Positions 9,423 through 18,498 of a stretch of 64,000 bases of DNA are shown one piece after another; positions within the stretch are counted from its first letter, which is position 1, and the number at the start of each line of letters is the position of its first letter. This DNA is from DATATB01 sp036268995 (GTDB lineage: Bacteria; Planctomycetota; Planctomycetia; Pirellulales; PNKZ01). The position numbers and the translations under genes are program-made. The stretch spans positions 62,001 to 126,000 of the forward strand of contig DATATB010000140.1 in assembly GCA_036268995.1 (NCBI GenBank), given 5' to 3'. A model generated the notes under the pieces. The model worked only from the letters and a program-made list of their open reading frames with translations. It had not been told where the DNA came from and ran no database searches.

Positions 9423-9574
9423 CGGGCCATTTTCCCAGTTATCAAATGAAATTCACCACGGATGCTTGAATGGCAATTACGGAGACTGTTCCTCTTCCCT
9501 CTTTGCAATAATAACCAACGGCGACCCCAGGGCGTGAGTCCAGGGAGTTTCTGACTTCAATAAGGATCGTTTGC

Positions 9575-10852
9575 TTGAAGATTCTTTTAGCTACCATCGG
9601 CAGTTCGGGCGACGTGCACCCTTTTGTCGGTCTAGGGTTGGCCCTGGCCCGACGTGGGCACGAGGTCACGGTCATTACCGGCGGCTACTTCCGCGAGCTG
9701 ATCGAACAGGCGGGGCTCGACTATGCCGACCCCATGCCGGAGTTCGATTTTCGTGCCCTGCTGGGCAATGCCAATATCTGGAACCGGTTTCGTGGCCTGC
9801 AAGTCATCATGCGGTCGGCCATTTTGCCGCTGATTCGGCCGATGTACCGGCTGATTTCGGAGCGCTACGAGCCGGGCCGGACATTGGTGGTGGCCTCGAG
9901 CCTGGCCTTTGGAGCTCGGATTGCGCAAGAGCGGCTGGCTATTCCGATGGCCACCGCGCATCTTCAGCCTGCTCTATTTCGCTCGATGCACGCCACAACC
10001 CGGCTGCCCGGCCTGCTGCTCGATACCTGGGTGCCCGCTCCGCTCAAGCAAATGCAATACTGGGTCGTGGACCGGCTCGCCGACCGCATCCTGGCGCCGG
10101 CCGTCAACCGGGTGCGGGCCGAAGCGGGCCTTGCGCCGGTGCGTGGCATTATCAACGATTGGTGGCATTCGCCCGACCTCACACTCGGGCTGTTTGCCGA
10201 TTGGTTCGCGCCGCCGCAGCCCGACTGGCCGCCGCAAACCGTGCTCACCGGCTTTCCGCTGTACGACGAGCGCGGAATCGTCACGCCTTCGCCGGCACTC
10301 GAAGATTTTCTGGCCGCCGGCGATCCGCCGATCGTGTTCACGCCCGGCTCGGCAAACGTTCACGGCCGCGAATTCTTCCAGGCCGCCATCGATGCCTGCG
10401 GCCGATTGGGACGGCGCGGGATTCTGCTCACGCGATTTCCCGAACAACTGCCGCAGTCCTTGCCGGCCGGCATTCGTCACGAGGACTTCGTGCCCTTCGG
10501 CTGGCTATTGCCGCGCTCGGCGGCCGTCGCGCACCACGGCGGCATCGGCAGCTTGTCGCAAGGCCTGGCGGCTGGCATTCCCCAGCTCATCATGCCGATG
10601 GGTTTTGATCAGTTCGACAACGCCCACCGGCTCGAACAGCTCGGGCTGGGAGCATCGCTTCGGCCATCGCGTTTTCGCGGTCCGGCCGTGGCCAAAACAC
10701 TCCAGCGCCTGCTGGCCGATCCGCTCATGGCCGACCGCTGCCGCGCGATCCGCGAACGCATGGCCAGCCACGACGGCCTGTTGACCGCGGCCACGTGCCT
10801 CGAACAGTTCGGCAAGACCGCCCGCCTGCCGATGCCAACGGAAAAACCGTAG
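9575..10852 (+). CDS. GT1-family glycosyltransferase (sterol/UDP-glucosyltransferase-like)
   Basis: A 425-residue GT-B-fold enzyme. The N-terminus 'IGSSGDVHPFVGLGLALARRGHEVT' matches the sugar-donor-dependent glycosyltransferases of the sterol 3-beta-glucosyltransferase/UGT type. The C-terminal donor site is 'HHGGIGSLSQGLAAGIPQLIMP' followed by 'FDQFDNA', the PSPG-box equivalent. It would transfer a nucleotide-activated sugar to a lipid or small hydrophobic acceptor; the acceptor cannot be read from sequence. The start is a TTG preceded by AAGGAT; it begins exactly at the conserved first strand. Its TAG stop lies inside a twin-hairpin repeat. Confidence 0.88.
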   Translation: MKILLATIGSSGDVHPFVGLGLALARRGHEVTVITGGYFRELIEQAGLDYADPMPEFDFRALLGNANIWNRFRGLQVIMRSAILPLIRPMYRLISERYEPGRTLVVASSLAFGARIAQERLAIPMATAHLQPALFRSMHATTRLPGLLLDTWVPAPLKQMQYWVVDRLADRILAPAVNRVRAEAGLAPVRGIINDWWHSPDLTLGLFADWFAPPQPDWPPQTVLTGFPLYDERGIVTPSPALEDFLAAGDPPIVFTPGSANVHGREFFQAAIDACGRLGRRGILLTRFPEQLPQSLPAGIRHEDFVPFGWLLPRSAAVAHHGGIGSLSQGLAAGIPQLIMPMGFDQFDNAHRLEQLGLGASLRPSRFRGPAVAKTLQRLLADPLMADRCRAIRERMASHDGLLTAATCLEQFGKTARLPMPTEKP

Positions 10853-10924
10853 GTGCCGCGAGCCGAGCGGCACCGGGAGTACCAATCGCGCCGCTTCACG
10901 CCCGGCTCGGCTCGCCGGGCCTAC
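10849..10924. repeat. Twin-hairpin dispersed repeat, copy 2 (supplies stop codon)
   Basis: The left arm 10849-10875 is identical over 27 bases to the left arm at 6382. The right arm 10900-10924 ends in GGGCCTAC, the inverted counterpart of the GTAGGTGCC that opens the element. Each arm folds on itself (GTGCCG/CGGCAC; GCCCGGC/GCCGGGC). The TAG at 10850-10852 stops the glycosyltransferase gene. Structure resembles REP/BIME pairs, by analogy only. Confidence 0.8.
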
Positions 10925-10936
10925 TAATCGCCAATC

Positions 10937-11413
10937 CTACGTTGCACCCTTCGGCGGCTGGAAGAGTTCGAGAATGAAGCCGTCGGGATCGTAGAAATAG
11001 ACGACCGAGCCGCCTTGGTTCGGCCCGGAGGTAATGGGCACGATCGGGGTCTTGAAGCGCACGCCTTGCGCTTGCAGCCTGCTAAAAGTCTGCTGGATAT
11101 CCGGCGTCTCGAAGCAGAGATGCGCGCTGGCCACCTGGTTCGTGGCAGGGTTAAGGGCAGGGCCCGCGTGCGTCAGATATTGCACCAGTTCGATCGTTTG
11201 CGGACTCTCGGCTGATGGCTTGAACGACGCGGCAGCCAAGCGCACGCCCTCGAAACCGGTCTGTTGCGAGAGATAATCAGCCTCGGCCACGCGCCGGCGC
11301 ACCAGGTGCATGCCGAGCGTCGTGCCGTAGAATTCGACCGAGCGCTCGATATCGCTGACCGTCAGGCCCACGTGGTGAATACGCAATCCTGCGGCCAGCG
11401 GTGCATCGCTCAT
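10937..11413 (-). CDS. VOC-family (glyoxalase/bleomycin-resistance-like) protein
   Basis: A 158-residue single VOC domain made of two beta-alpha-beta-beta-beta units. The first metal-ligand histidine is in 'LRIHHVGLTVSDIERSVEFY', a second in 'SAHLCFET', and the C-terminal unit ends in 'VYFYDPDGFILELFQPP', whose Glu is the usual last metal ligand. It is probably a metal-dependent lyase or dioxygenase such as a glyoxalase-like enzyme; substrate unknown. The start was set at ATG 11413, with AAGGAG 11 nt upstream; a longer frame begins at a GTG at 11515 but adds an unlikely N-terminus. Confidence 0.85.
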   Translation of the reverse strand: MSDAPLAAGLRIHHVGLTVSDIERSVEFYGTTLGMHLVRRRVAEADYLSQQTGFEGVRLAAASFKPSAESPQTIELVQYLTHAGPALNPATNQVASAHLCFETPDIQQTFSRLQAQGVRFKTPIVPITSGPNQGGSVVYFYDPDGFILELFQPPKGAT

Positions 11414-11510
11414 CGAAGTGCTGACTCCTTGACGTGCGGTGAGCGCCGCCCCTAGCGGCTCCAGCGAAGATCCGGTATCACGATTCGACGGTGGGTGAAC
11501 CCAAGGCAGG

Positions 11511-11550
11511 AACACTAATCAACACTAATCGACGCTACTCGACACCGATC
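11511..11550. repeat. Short degenerate 10-bp tandem repeat
   Basis: AACACTAATC occurs twice in perfect tandem (11511-11530), followed by two related ten-base units GACGCTACTC and GACACCGATC. It lies between divergent genes (VOC on minus, SDR on plus) and could be an operator or simply slippage product. Confidence 0.5.
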
Positions 11551-11624
11551 GGAATTTCACGCTACTGAAGTTGGCCGGCGGCGTCAAACGTTCGGCCGCA
11601 AAACACTGAGAGAAAGGCGTTGCC

Positions 11625-12398
11625 ATGTTGCCCGGCATCAAGCAGTTCGACCTGACGGGAAAAGTCGCCCTGATCACCGGCGGCTCGAAAGGCTTGGGCC
11701 TGGCGATGGCCGAAGGCCTGGCTTCGGCCGGCGCGGATCTGGCGCTGGTCAGCCGGCACCCGGACGAAGCCCAAGCCGCCGCCGAGCAAATCGCCCGCGA
11801 TTACTCGCGACGGGCCATTGGCCTGGCCGCCGACGTCAGCCAACCGGACGACGTGGAGGCCATGGTTCAACGCACGCTGGCCGAGCTCGGCCGCATCGAC
11901 ATCCTCATCAACAATGCCGGCATCAACATCCGCGGGCCGATCGACGAAATCACTTTCGAGCAATTCCAACAAGTGCAGAATGTGAACGTCAACGGCGTCT
12001 GGCTCTCGACCCGGGCCGTCGTGCCGCACATGAAACAGCAGCGCTGGGGGCGGATTGTGAATCTGTCGAGCACGCTGGGCATCGTGGGGCTGGCCAATCG
12101 CACGCCTTACACGGCGAGCAAAGGAGCCGTCTCGCTGATGACCAAGGCATTGGCCTTGGAGCTGGCCCCTTTCGGCATTACGTGCAACGCCATCTGTCCC
12201 GGGCCGTTTCTCACGCCGATGAACGAGCCGATTCGCAACAGCGAGGAAGCCCGCAAGCACATTATCGGCGCCACGGCGCTCGGGCGTTGGGGCGAGATGC
12301 AAGAGATCCAAGGCGCCGCGATTTTTCTTTCCAGCGCGGCCAGCAGCTACATGACCGGCAGCCTGCTGGTGATCGACGGCGGCTGGACCGCGCACTGA
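11625..12398 (+). CDS. SDR-family oxidoreductase
   Basis: A 257-residue classical short-chain dehydrogenase/reductase with the NAD(P) motif 'TGGSKGLGLAMAEGLA', the 'NNAGIN' strand, the catalytic serine in 'NLSSTLG' and YxxxK in 'YTASKGAVS', and a C-terminal 'YMTGSLLVIDGGWTAH' typical of the gluconate 5-dehydrogenase/3-oxoacyl-ACP reductase group. It reduces or oxidises a secondary alcohol/ketone with a nicotinamide cofactor. Arg in 'SRHPDEAQ' after strand 2 would favour NADP. Substrate cannot be assigned from sequence. The gene converges on the membrane glycosyltransferase operon. Confidence 0.88.
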   Translation: MLPGIKQFDLTGKVALITGGSKGLGLAMAEGLASAGADLALVSRHPDEAQAAAEQIARDYSRRAIGLAADVSQPDDVEAMVQRTLAELGRIDILINNAGINIRGPIDEITFEQFQQVQNVNVNGVWLSTRAVVPHMKQQRWGRIVNLSSTLGIVGLANRTPYTASKGAVSLMTKALALELAPFGITCNAICPGPFLTPMNEPIRNSEEARKHIIGATALGRWGEMQEIQGAAIFLSSAASSYMTGSLLVIDGGWTAH

Positions 12399-12416
12399 TC
12401 CGCCACGCGATTCACC

Positions 12417-13871
12417 TTAGCGCGTGCCGAGCTGCACCCAGTCGAGGTCGACCAGCATGTCGGTGAGCCAGGGCTGCACCCAGGGATTCCAGGTGGGGTA
12501 GCTCACCGACACGACCGACGCGCACAGCAGCACGGCGGCCAGCACGCGCAGCGTGCGCGAGCGGACCATTTCGTCGGCCGCCGGCAGCAGGGCCACGAGC
12601 CACAGCGGCGCGAACCAGAAGGCCCAGCGAAAGCCGCTGCTGGTGCCGCCGTAGTTGCGCTGCTCCAGCGGCAGCGTGATATAAAACGCCAGACACACCA
12701 CGCTGGTGACCAGGATGATCCAGCCCAACGTCCGTAGCGGGCCGCTGCGCACGCACAAAAGGCCCAGGCCGACGACGCTCAACAGCCAGATGGGCGACAG
12801 CGAAAACACGCCGTGATGTCCCACCAGCGCGTGCAAGGCATAGTCGGCCACCGACGGCTCGCCTTGATCGATCGGGCTCTTCTTCTCAGGGTGCATCCAG
12901 TAGCTATCGCGCACCTTGCCGTCTTTCACATATTGATAGACGTACCAATTGTCCTGCGAGCCTTGCCGCGCATAGGCCGGCACTAGCGAGTGATGAGCCA
13001 GGTAATTCGTGCCAAAGAAGGCCGCCGCCACGATCAAAAGCCCCGGCAGCCAGGCCGCCAGCGTGAGCCGCGGCGCCACCACCAGCAGCCACAAGCTCAG
13101 CAGCCCGACCAAGGCCAGTGCGGGCAGTTCGTTGGCCACCGCAAAGGCCGCGGCCAATCCACCGATGAAGAAATACAGGGCGCCGCGCTGGCCGTCGCAG
13201 GCAATGCGCATCGCGCAGTACAGCGCGATGGCCGCACTCACGGCGGCCGGCACGTGATTGTTCAGCACCACGGCAAACGTCGTCAGAAACGTGCCGGCAG
13301 TGCCGCAGGCCACCATGAACACCCGGCCCCAGTCGCTGGCGCCATACCGCTCGGCCAGCTTGGCCAGGATCAGAAAGTAAATCGCCAGCGGCACGACATT
13401 CACCAGCACCAGCAGCCCGCGGCCGATGGCATAGGGATGCGTGACCAGCGTCGCCCCGGTGAGCTTGTAAATCACCCAGTAGGGTGCGGCGACAAGCGTG
13501 GCCAGTAGCGGCGGCTTGCTCGAATACAAGTGTCCCTGGCCGATGCTCGGCGCCGCATGGCCCTCGTCGTCGTGCTTGACCATGTCGATCGTGTCCCAAT
13601 TCGGCTGGGTCACGATGTCGTCGATCTGGTACGTGCCCTGCTCGACCAACGAGCGCACGGTGGCCCAGCGGCTGCGGTCGTTGCCACTGAGAAACGGCCG
13701 CTGCAAGGGCTTGGCCTGCCCCTTCGACTTCAGATATTGCTCCAGGCCGACCTTGTCGACCGAGTTGACGGCAAATAGCCGCCCCAACATGCCGCCGATG
13801 GCGATCGTGGCCAGCAGCAAATACACGCCACGCCGCAGCACGGCATGGGGATCGTCAACGGGCACGCTCAT
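12417..13871 (-). CDS. Polytopic membrane protein, GT-C/GT39-like glycosyltransferase candidate
   Basis: A 484-residue protein with about ten hydrophobic helices. After the first helix comes a long loop with acidic residues and 'GHLYSSKPPLLATLVAAPYW', resembling the 'KPPL' loop of GT39/ArnT-type glycosyltransferases that use polyprenyl-phosphate sugars. Overall similarity to characterised enzymes is low, so the activity is inferred from topology, that loop and position: it is the last gene of an operon whose preceding gene makes polyprenyl-phosphate sugars. The ATG at 13871 lies 17 bp inside the end of that gene, implying translational coupling. The frame extends upstream to 13937 but that part overlaps the neighbour's coding sequence. 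Confidence 0.7.
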   Translation of the reverse strand: MSVPVDDPHAVLRRGVYLLLATIAIGGMLGRLFAVNSVDKVGLEQYLKSKGQAKPLQRPFLSGNDRSRWATVRSLVEQGTYQIDDIVTQPNWDTIDMVKHDDEGHAAPSIGQGHLYSSKPPLLATLVAAPYWVIYKLTGATLVTHPYAIGRGLLVLVNVVPLAIYFLILAKLAERYGASDWGRVFMVACGTAGTFLTTFAVVLNNHVPAAVSAAIALYCAMRIACDGQRGALYFFIGGLAAAFAVANELPALALVGLLSLWLLVVAPRLTLAAWLPGLLIVAAAFFGTNYLAHHSLVPAYARQGSQDNWYVYQYVKDGKVRDSYWMHPEKKSPIDQGEPSVADYALHALVGHHGVFSLSPIWLLSVVGLGLLCVRSGPLRTLGWIILVTSVVCLAFYITLPLEQRNYGGTSSGFRWAFWFAPLWLVALLPAADEMVRSRTLRVLAAVLLCASVVSVSYPTWNPWVQPWLTDMLVDLDWVQLGTR

Positions 13872-14862
13872 GAGTAGCCAACGGCAAGGAAGTGGTGTTG
13901 GATGGCGATGCGTCGGGCATCGACGTGCTTTCGGCAATCGAGTAAGTATCTGCGTCGCGGCCGCCGAAGGCCGTGATCAGCTCGGCCAGAAAACCGATGG
14001 ACAGCAGTTGCCCGCCCAGCAGCAGGGCCCCGACCGAATAGATCAGCGCCGGCCGCTGATGCAGCTTGGGGTCGTGGCCGTCGAGCATGCCCACCAGCCA
14101 GTAAAAAGCCAGGTAAATCATGCCCAGCGCGCCCAGGCCGAAAAACGTCAGCCCCAGGGTCCCCAACAAGTGCTGCGGGCGATGGCCGAACCCGGTGAGA
14201 AATTTCACCGTGAGCAAGTCGAGAAAACCTTTCACGAAGCGTTTCATGCCATATTTCGAATGGCCGAAGCGGCGCGGCCGATGCTCGATCGCCAACTCGC
14301 CAATGCGAAACCCACGGGCATCGGCCAGCACCGGCACAAAGCGGTGCAGCTCGCCGTACAGCCGCACTTCGCGCAGCACTTCGCGGCGGTAGCACTTCAT
14401 GCCGCAGTTGTGGTCGTGCAAGTTGACGCCCGTCAGCCGGCTGACCATCCAGTTGAACACGCGCGACGGCCCGACTTTGTGCCAGGGATCGTGCCGCACG
14501 CGCTTCCAGCCGCTGACAACGTCCAGATGCTTGTCCATCTCGGCAACGAAACGCGGAATCTCCTTGGGATCGTCCTGCAAATCAGCATCGAGCGTAATGA
14601 CAAGCTCGCCGCGGGCTGCCGAAAAACCGGCGCTCAGCGCGGCCGCCTTGCCAAAATTGCGGCGAAAGCGGATGCCGCGCACGCGCGCGTCGCGCTCCGA
14701 CAGCCGCTTGATCGCCGGCCAAGAGCCGTCGCTCGAGCCGTCGTCGACGAACACCACTTCCAGATCGTAGCCTTCAGCCGCGGCCGTGCGATCCAGTTCG
14801 CCGAAAAGCGTTTCCAGACTCTCGGCCTCGTTGAACACAGGAATGACGACCGACAACTGCAT
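13855..14862 (-). CDS. GT2 polyprenyl-phosphate glycosyltransferase (DPM1/GtrB-like)
   Basis: A 335-residue family-2 glycosyltransferase. The GT-A domain shows 'LSVVIPVFNEAESLETL', 'VVFVDDGSSDGSW' and the metal motif DAD in 'ITLDADLQDDP', plus the acceptor-side 'HDHNCGMKCYRREVL'. Two C-terminal transmembrane helices follow (about residues 225-300), as in GtrB and dolichol-phosphate-mannose-synthase relatives. It should load a sugar from a nucleotide donor onto polyprenyl phosphate at the inner face of the membrane. The gene follows a flippase-like gene by 50 bp and overlaps the downstream GT-C-like gene by 17 bp. Start at ATG 14862, at the first conserved strand. Confidence 0.9.
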   Translation of the reverse strand: MQLSVVIPVFNEAESLETLFGELDRTAAAEGYDLEVVFVDDGSSDGSWPAIKRLSERDARVRGIRFRRNFGKAAALSAGFSAARGELVITLDADLQDDPKEIPRFVAEMDKHLDVVSGWKRVRHDPWHKVGPSRVFNWMVSRLTGVNLHDHNCGMKCYRREVLREVRLYGELHRFVPVLADARGFRIGELAIEHRPRRFGHSKYGMKRFVKGFLDLLTVKFLTGFGHRPQHLLGTLGLTFFGLGALGMIYLAFYWLVGMLDGHDPKLHQRPALIYSVGALLLGGQLLSIGFLAELITAFGGRDADTYSIAESTSMPDASPSNTTSLPLATHERAR

Positions 14863-14912
14863 GAGTGGCCCACTGTTGATAAAGCCGCGACCGCTGGCCG
14901 CGCAACGTGCAA

Positions 14913-15950
14913 CTATTCTATTCTCTGCGGTGGGTTGAATGAACCCCGTTGCTGCGGACTCCGCCCGGCTGCGTAGAGCACGGCCGAGACGAGCACTTCG
15001 GCCGCCAGCCACGCTACGCGGGCCACGATGGCCGAAATCACGGCCCCGTCTGCGCCAAACGACGGCTGCAACAGCTCGATCAGCACCGCCTCGCGCACGC
15101 CGGCGCCGCCAGGAATCAGCGACAAAAAGCCCGCCACCACGGCCAGCGCGGCCGACGCGATGCACACGCCCGCATCGTGGCCCGACAGCGGCCAGTGAGC
15201 AAAGCCTCCTGCCGCGAGCGTGGCCCACAGGCTCAGCCCGACCAGGCACCAGCCGCCGGCGATCGCCAGCCAGGCGACGGCCAGCGTGCGGTAATTGAGC
15301 TGCGAAAGCTCCGCGAGCACCCGCTCGCTGGACCGGCCGCGGCGCAGGCGAGCCACCAGCCGGCGAAACACGGCTGGATGCGTCGGCAATCCGGCGGCCA
15401 CCACCAGCATCGCCGCCAGCGCGACAAACCACGCGTGCTCGGAGAACCACACGGCCAGGATCACCGCGGCCACGCACGCGCCCACGGCCATCATCGTCAA
15501 CGTTTCATAAAACACGCTGATGGCCGCCACCGTGCCATCCACCCGATGGCTACGGATCAAACCCGTGCGCAGCACCACGACCAGCGCCTTGCCCGGCACG
15601 TACTTCCCCAAGTGTCCGATGAAATAAGCCCGCAACGTTTCGCCCAAGCCTGCTTGCTGGCCCATCGCATGCAGAATGCGATGCCAGAACAAGGCGGAAG
15701 GCAACAGTCCCAGCAGATACAAAGCCATTGCAGCCACCAGCCAGCCCGGCCGCAATTGTGCCGGGCTCCAATGCCGGGCGTGCAACTGGTCGGCAGCCGT
15801 ATTCAGCGTACGGTGAATGCCCCAGATCAACACCACGACCAGCGCCAACTTCACGGCCGTCATCAGCCGGCGGCGGCCAGCGGCACGCGGAGGTGCGGTG
15901 CCGCTGGCAAGTGCGTCGTGCGCTGCGTCAGGCTGGCCTGGATCGGTCAT
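14913..15950 (-). CDS. UPF0104 / flippase-like integral membrane protein
   Basis: A 345-residue protein with about eight transmembrane helices and the lysylphosphatidylglycerol-synthase-TM/UPF0104 signature: 'YFIGHLGKYVPGKALVVVLRTGLI' in the first half and 'LIPGGAGVREAVLIELL' in the second. These proteins resemble the flippase half of MprF and are often found with polyprenyl-phosphate glycosyltransferases. First gene of a three-gene minus-strand operon; a role in moving or anchoring the lipid-linked sugar is inferred from context only. ATG 15950 was chosen over upstream in-frame starts (to 16064) because the upstream part has no membrane or family character. Confidence 0.85.
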   Translation of the reverse strand: MTDPGQPDAAHDALASGTAPPRAAGRRRLMTAVKLALVVVLIWGIHRTLNTAADQLHARHWSPAQLRPGWLVAAMALYLLGLLPSALFWHRILHAMGQQAGLGETLRAYFIGHLGKYVPGKALVVVLRTGLIRSHRVDGTVAAISVFYETLTMMAVGACVAAVILAVWFSEHAWFVALAAMLVVAAGLPTHPAVFRRLVARLRRGRSSERVLAELSQLNYRTLAVAWLAIAGGWCLVGLSLWATLAAGGFAHWPLSGHDAGVCIASAALAVVAGFLSLIPGGAGVREAVLIELLQPSFGADGAVISAIVARVAWLAAEVLVSAVLYAAGRSPQQRGSFNPPQRIE

Positions 15951-16183
15951 CGTTGCTATCTGCTCTGCTGTCGCTTCCAGATGGCCGTTTATGGCGAGCC
16001 CCGTGGCGTCAGCCCGGGGAGTCCCATCCGAGCACATTCTGCATTGCCACCTCATTCGGCACAATCGGCCACGCGCCGACCGTGCCCGACTCTGCTAAAC
16101 TAATGGCACCGGCAATCGCCACCGGCGAAAATCGAGCCGTTGGGGCGATTGAGTTCGAGGGCAGGCTTTCGGGCGAAACATTC

Positions 16184-17710
16184 ATGGCGCGGATGATTTC
16201 GTTTTTCGTGCTGATCGGCATCATCGCCGTCGTCGGCATTTTGTCGTTCGAGGTGCTGCGCACCTTTCTGTTGCCGCTGTTTATCGCGCTGCTGCTGGCG
16301 GTGATGTTTCGTCCGCTGCACGAATGGTTCGCTCGGCGCTGCGGTGACCGGCCCCATCTGGCCGCCGGATTGACCACCACCGGCATCTTGCTGATCGTGC
16401 TATTGCCCATGATGTGGATCCTGGCCCGCGCGGCGACCGAAACCGTGTCGCTCGTGGGCGAGCTGAAGCAGGACGACCTGGTGACCCGGTTGCGGACGTT
16501 GCGCGAGCGGCTGGGATTGGAGCTGCCGCCCGAGGCGCTGCGGATGCGGTTTTCGGAGATCGAGGCCACGCTGCGCCGGGCGCGCGAAAGCGCGTTGGCC
16601 GCGACGCTCGAGGTCAACCGCGAGGCAAACCTGCGGCAACTGTGGATCAAAGACCTGCAAGACTGGGCCGGGCAACTTAAGCCCGAGTTGGAACAGCTCA
16701 TGCTGCCGCCGGCCGCCGGCGGCGAAGGCTGGCCGCGCTCGCGCGAGCAGGAATTGATGGCCCCCTACGCGCAGTTCCAGGCTCGCGTGCAGGCCTTGCC
16801 GGCCGTGGAAAAAGACCCCGCGGCCCTGGCCAAGGCGTTGGGCGACGTGGACGCCGCGCTCATTCGGCTCAAGGAGCCGGTGTTCGGCAGCCCGGTGATC
16901 GCGTGGCTGAAAAGTCAGACCGACTTGGGCAAGGACCAGCTCGCCGCACTCACGGGCCGCCTGCAAGAGTTGGCCGGACCGCTGGCCCTGGGCACCACGC
17001 AGTTTGTCGGCAGCTTCCTGGTCGAGCTGATCGTGGGACTGGCCGTGATGATCGTGTCGCTGTATTACTTCCTGGCCGACGGGCCGGCCATGATCGGGGC
17101 CTTGATGCGGCTGTCGCCTTTGGACGATCGCTACGAAGCCCAGTTGCTGGCCGAATTCAGCACGCTCACCCGGGCAGTGATCGTGTCGATGCTCTTGGCC
17201 GCTTTCATCCAGGGACTTTTGGCCGGCGTCGGTTACTTCTTCGTCGGCCTGGGCAGCGTGTTCCTGCTGACTGTGCTGACGATGCTGTTTGCCATGGTCC
17301 CCTTTATCGGGGCCACGGCCGTGTGGGGCGCGTGCGCGTTGTGGCTGTTCGTACACGATGGCCGACCGCAAGCCGCCATTGCACTGGCGATCTACGGCGT
17401 GCTCGTGATCTCGATGGCCGACAACGTGATCAAGCCGCTCGTGTTGCACGGCCGTTCGAACCTGCACCCGCTGCTGGGGCTGTTGAGCGTGTTGGGCGGG
17501 GCAAAGGCCCTGGGGCCCATCGGCCTGGTCGTGGGTCCGATGGTCGTGGCGTTTCTGCAAACCCTGCTGGTCATGCTCCGTAGCGAGCTTTCGGCTATGG
17601 AGGCGACCAAGCCGGCGGCTGGCGTGGTCGTGGACGGGCGGCCCGCGCAGACGGTGGACATGCCGACGACGGTGGCCATCGCCAGCCAGGAAGCACCACA
17701 AAGAAACTGA
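16184..17710 (+). CDS. AI-2E family transporter (PF01594-type permease)
   Basis: A 508-residue membrane protein. Two helices near the N-terminus (residues 4-45, 65-85) precede a large soluble helical insertion (about residues 90-280), then five or so helices with the family's 'YFLADGPAMIGALMRLSP' and 'LTMLFAMVPFIGATAVW' and the 'NVIKPLVLHG' segment. Members export small molecules or act as Na+/H+ antiporters; the autoinducer-2 assignment holds for few. The N-terminal insertion is longer than usual for the family. ATG 16184 immediately precedes the first helix; an ATG about 80 bp upstream is possible. Divergent from the sugar operon. Confidence 0.87.
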   Translation: MARMISFFVLIGIIAVVGILSFEVLRTFLLPLFIALLLAVMFRPLHEWFARRCGDRPHLAAGLTTTGILLIVLLPMMWILARAATETVSLVGELKQDDLVTRLRTLRERLGLELPPEALRMRFSEIEATLRRARESALAATLEVNREANLRQLWIKDLQDWAGQLKPELEQLMLPPAAGGEGWPRSREQELMAPYAQFQARVQALPAVEKDPAALAKALGDVDAALIRLKEPVFGSPVIAWLKSQTDLGKDQLAALTGRLQELAGPLALGTTQFVGSFLVELIVGLAVMIVSLYYFLADGPAMIGALMRLSPLDDRYEAQLLAEFSTLTRAVIVSMLLAAFIQGLLAGVGYFFVGLGSVFLLTVLTMLFAMVPFIGATAVWGACALWLFVHDGRPQAAIALAIYGVLVISMADNVIKPLVLHGRSNLHPLLGLLSVLGGAKALGPIGLVVGPMVVAFLQTLLVMLRSELSAMEATKPAAGVVVDGRPAQTVDMPTTVAIASQEAPQRN

Positions 17711-17774
17711 CGCGATCGCAGGGCGTCTCGACGCCGACTTTTTTCGAGCAGCGAGTTATTGGAGTAACGAGCGA

Positions 17775-18407
17775 ATGACCAGCGCAACCCTTCTGACGGC
17801 GATCCTCACTCTGGGCGTGCATTGGGGATGGCAGCCCGTGGCCGGCGGCGGAATCGAATACATCATCCGCATCGACCCCTTTACGGTCGACTCGATGCGC
17901 GAGGGGCACGACGTGTTCAGCGATCTGCCCCCTTCGCTGCCGGCGATTCGCAGCTACCGAGTCACGGTCAGCGACAAGCCGGTGCCGCATGAAGGCGAGC
18001 CGCCACCGGCAGCCCAGCCGAAGAGCGTTTCGGCCGCCCGTCCACCAGCCGAAGCCACCGGCCAGCCGTCACTGGCCGGCGAATTGCAGCTCCCGCCGCC
18101 GCCCACGACCGGCTCGAACCTGTTTCCGCCGCCGCGCCTGGTCAGCCCGACGGGCCAAGCCGCTGCGCCGACCCAGCAGCAGTCGGCCAGCACGTCCTCC
18201 AAAACCAGCTCGCCGATAGCTGCCGCGACAAATTCCTCGTCAAATTCTGCGACCAGCGCCGAGCCGGCAAAACCGTGGGGACCGCTGGCCGGCGTGTCGA
18301 TCGGCTTGTTCGCGTCGCTGGCGGCCAATGCCTGGCTCGTGTGGATGGCCTTGGGCTTCCGCGCGAAATACCTGGCACAAGTTGCCAGGCTGAAGCCGAC
18401 GGCGTGA
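17775..18407 (+). CDS. Hypothetical Pro-rich membrane-anchored protein
   Basis: A 210-residue protein I do not recognise. A short hydrophobic start is followed by a conserved-looking block ('GGGIEYIIRIDPFTVDSMREG', 'IRSYRVTVSDKPVP', split here), a Pro/Ala/Ser-rich low-complexity linker (about residues 75-165), one transmembrane helix near residues 174-194 and a short basic tail. The layout suggests an extracytoplasmic head on a flexible stalk, anchored by the C-terminal helix. It follows the AI-2E gene by 64 bp on the same strand and probably shares its transcript. Codon use looks like the neighbours'. Confidence 0.65.
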   Translation: MTSATLLTAILTLGVHWGWQPVAGGGIEYIIRIDPFTVDSMREGHDVFSDLPPSLPAIRSYRVTVSDKPVPHEGEPPPAAQPKSVSAARPPAEATGQPSLAGELQLPPPPTTGSNLFPPPRLVSPTGQAAAPTQQQSASTSSKTSSPIAAATNSSSNSATSAEPAKPWGPLAGVSIGLFASLAANAWLVWMALGFRAKYLAQVARLKPTA

Positions 18408-18433
18408 GTCCAGACGCCGCGAGTGCTACCACT

Positions 18434-18484
18434 CCCCGGACTTACGTCCTGGGGCTCGCCACGCTGGTCCTGGGGCTCGCCACG
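18434..18484. repeat. GGGGCTCGCC hairpin repeat between convergent genes
   Basis: A 17-base unit (18447-18463) is repeated exactly at 18468-18484. The first copy closes a hairpin (CCCCGGA / TCCTGGGG). It lies between the ends of two convergent genes. A related hairpin ending in the same GGGGCTCGCC is at 34360-34390, also between convergent genes. Confidence 0.65.
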
Positions 18485-18498
18485 AACACGCGGCGGCC

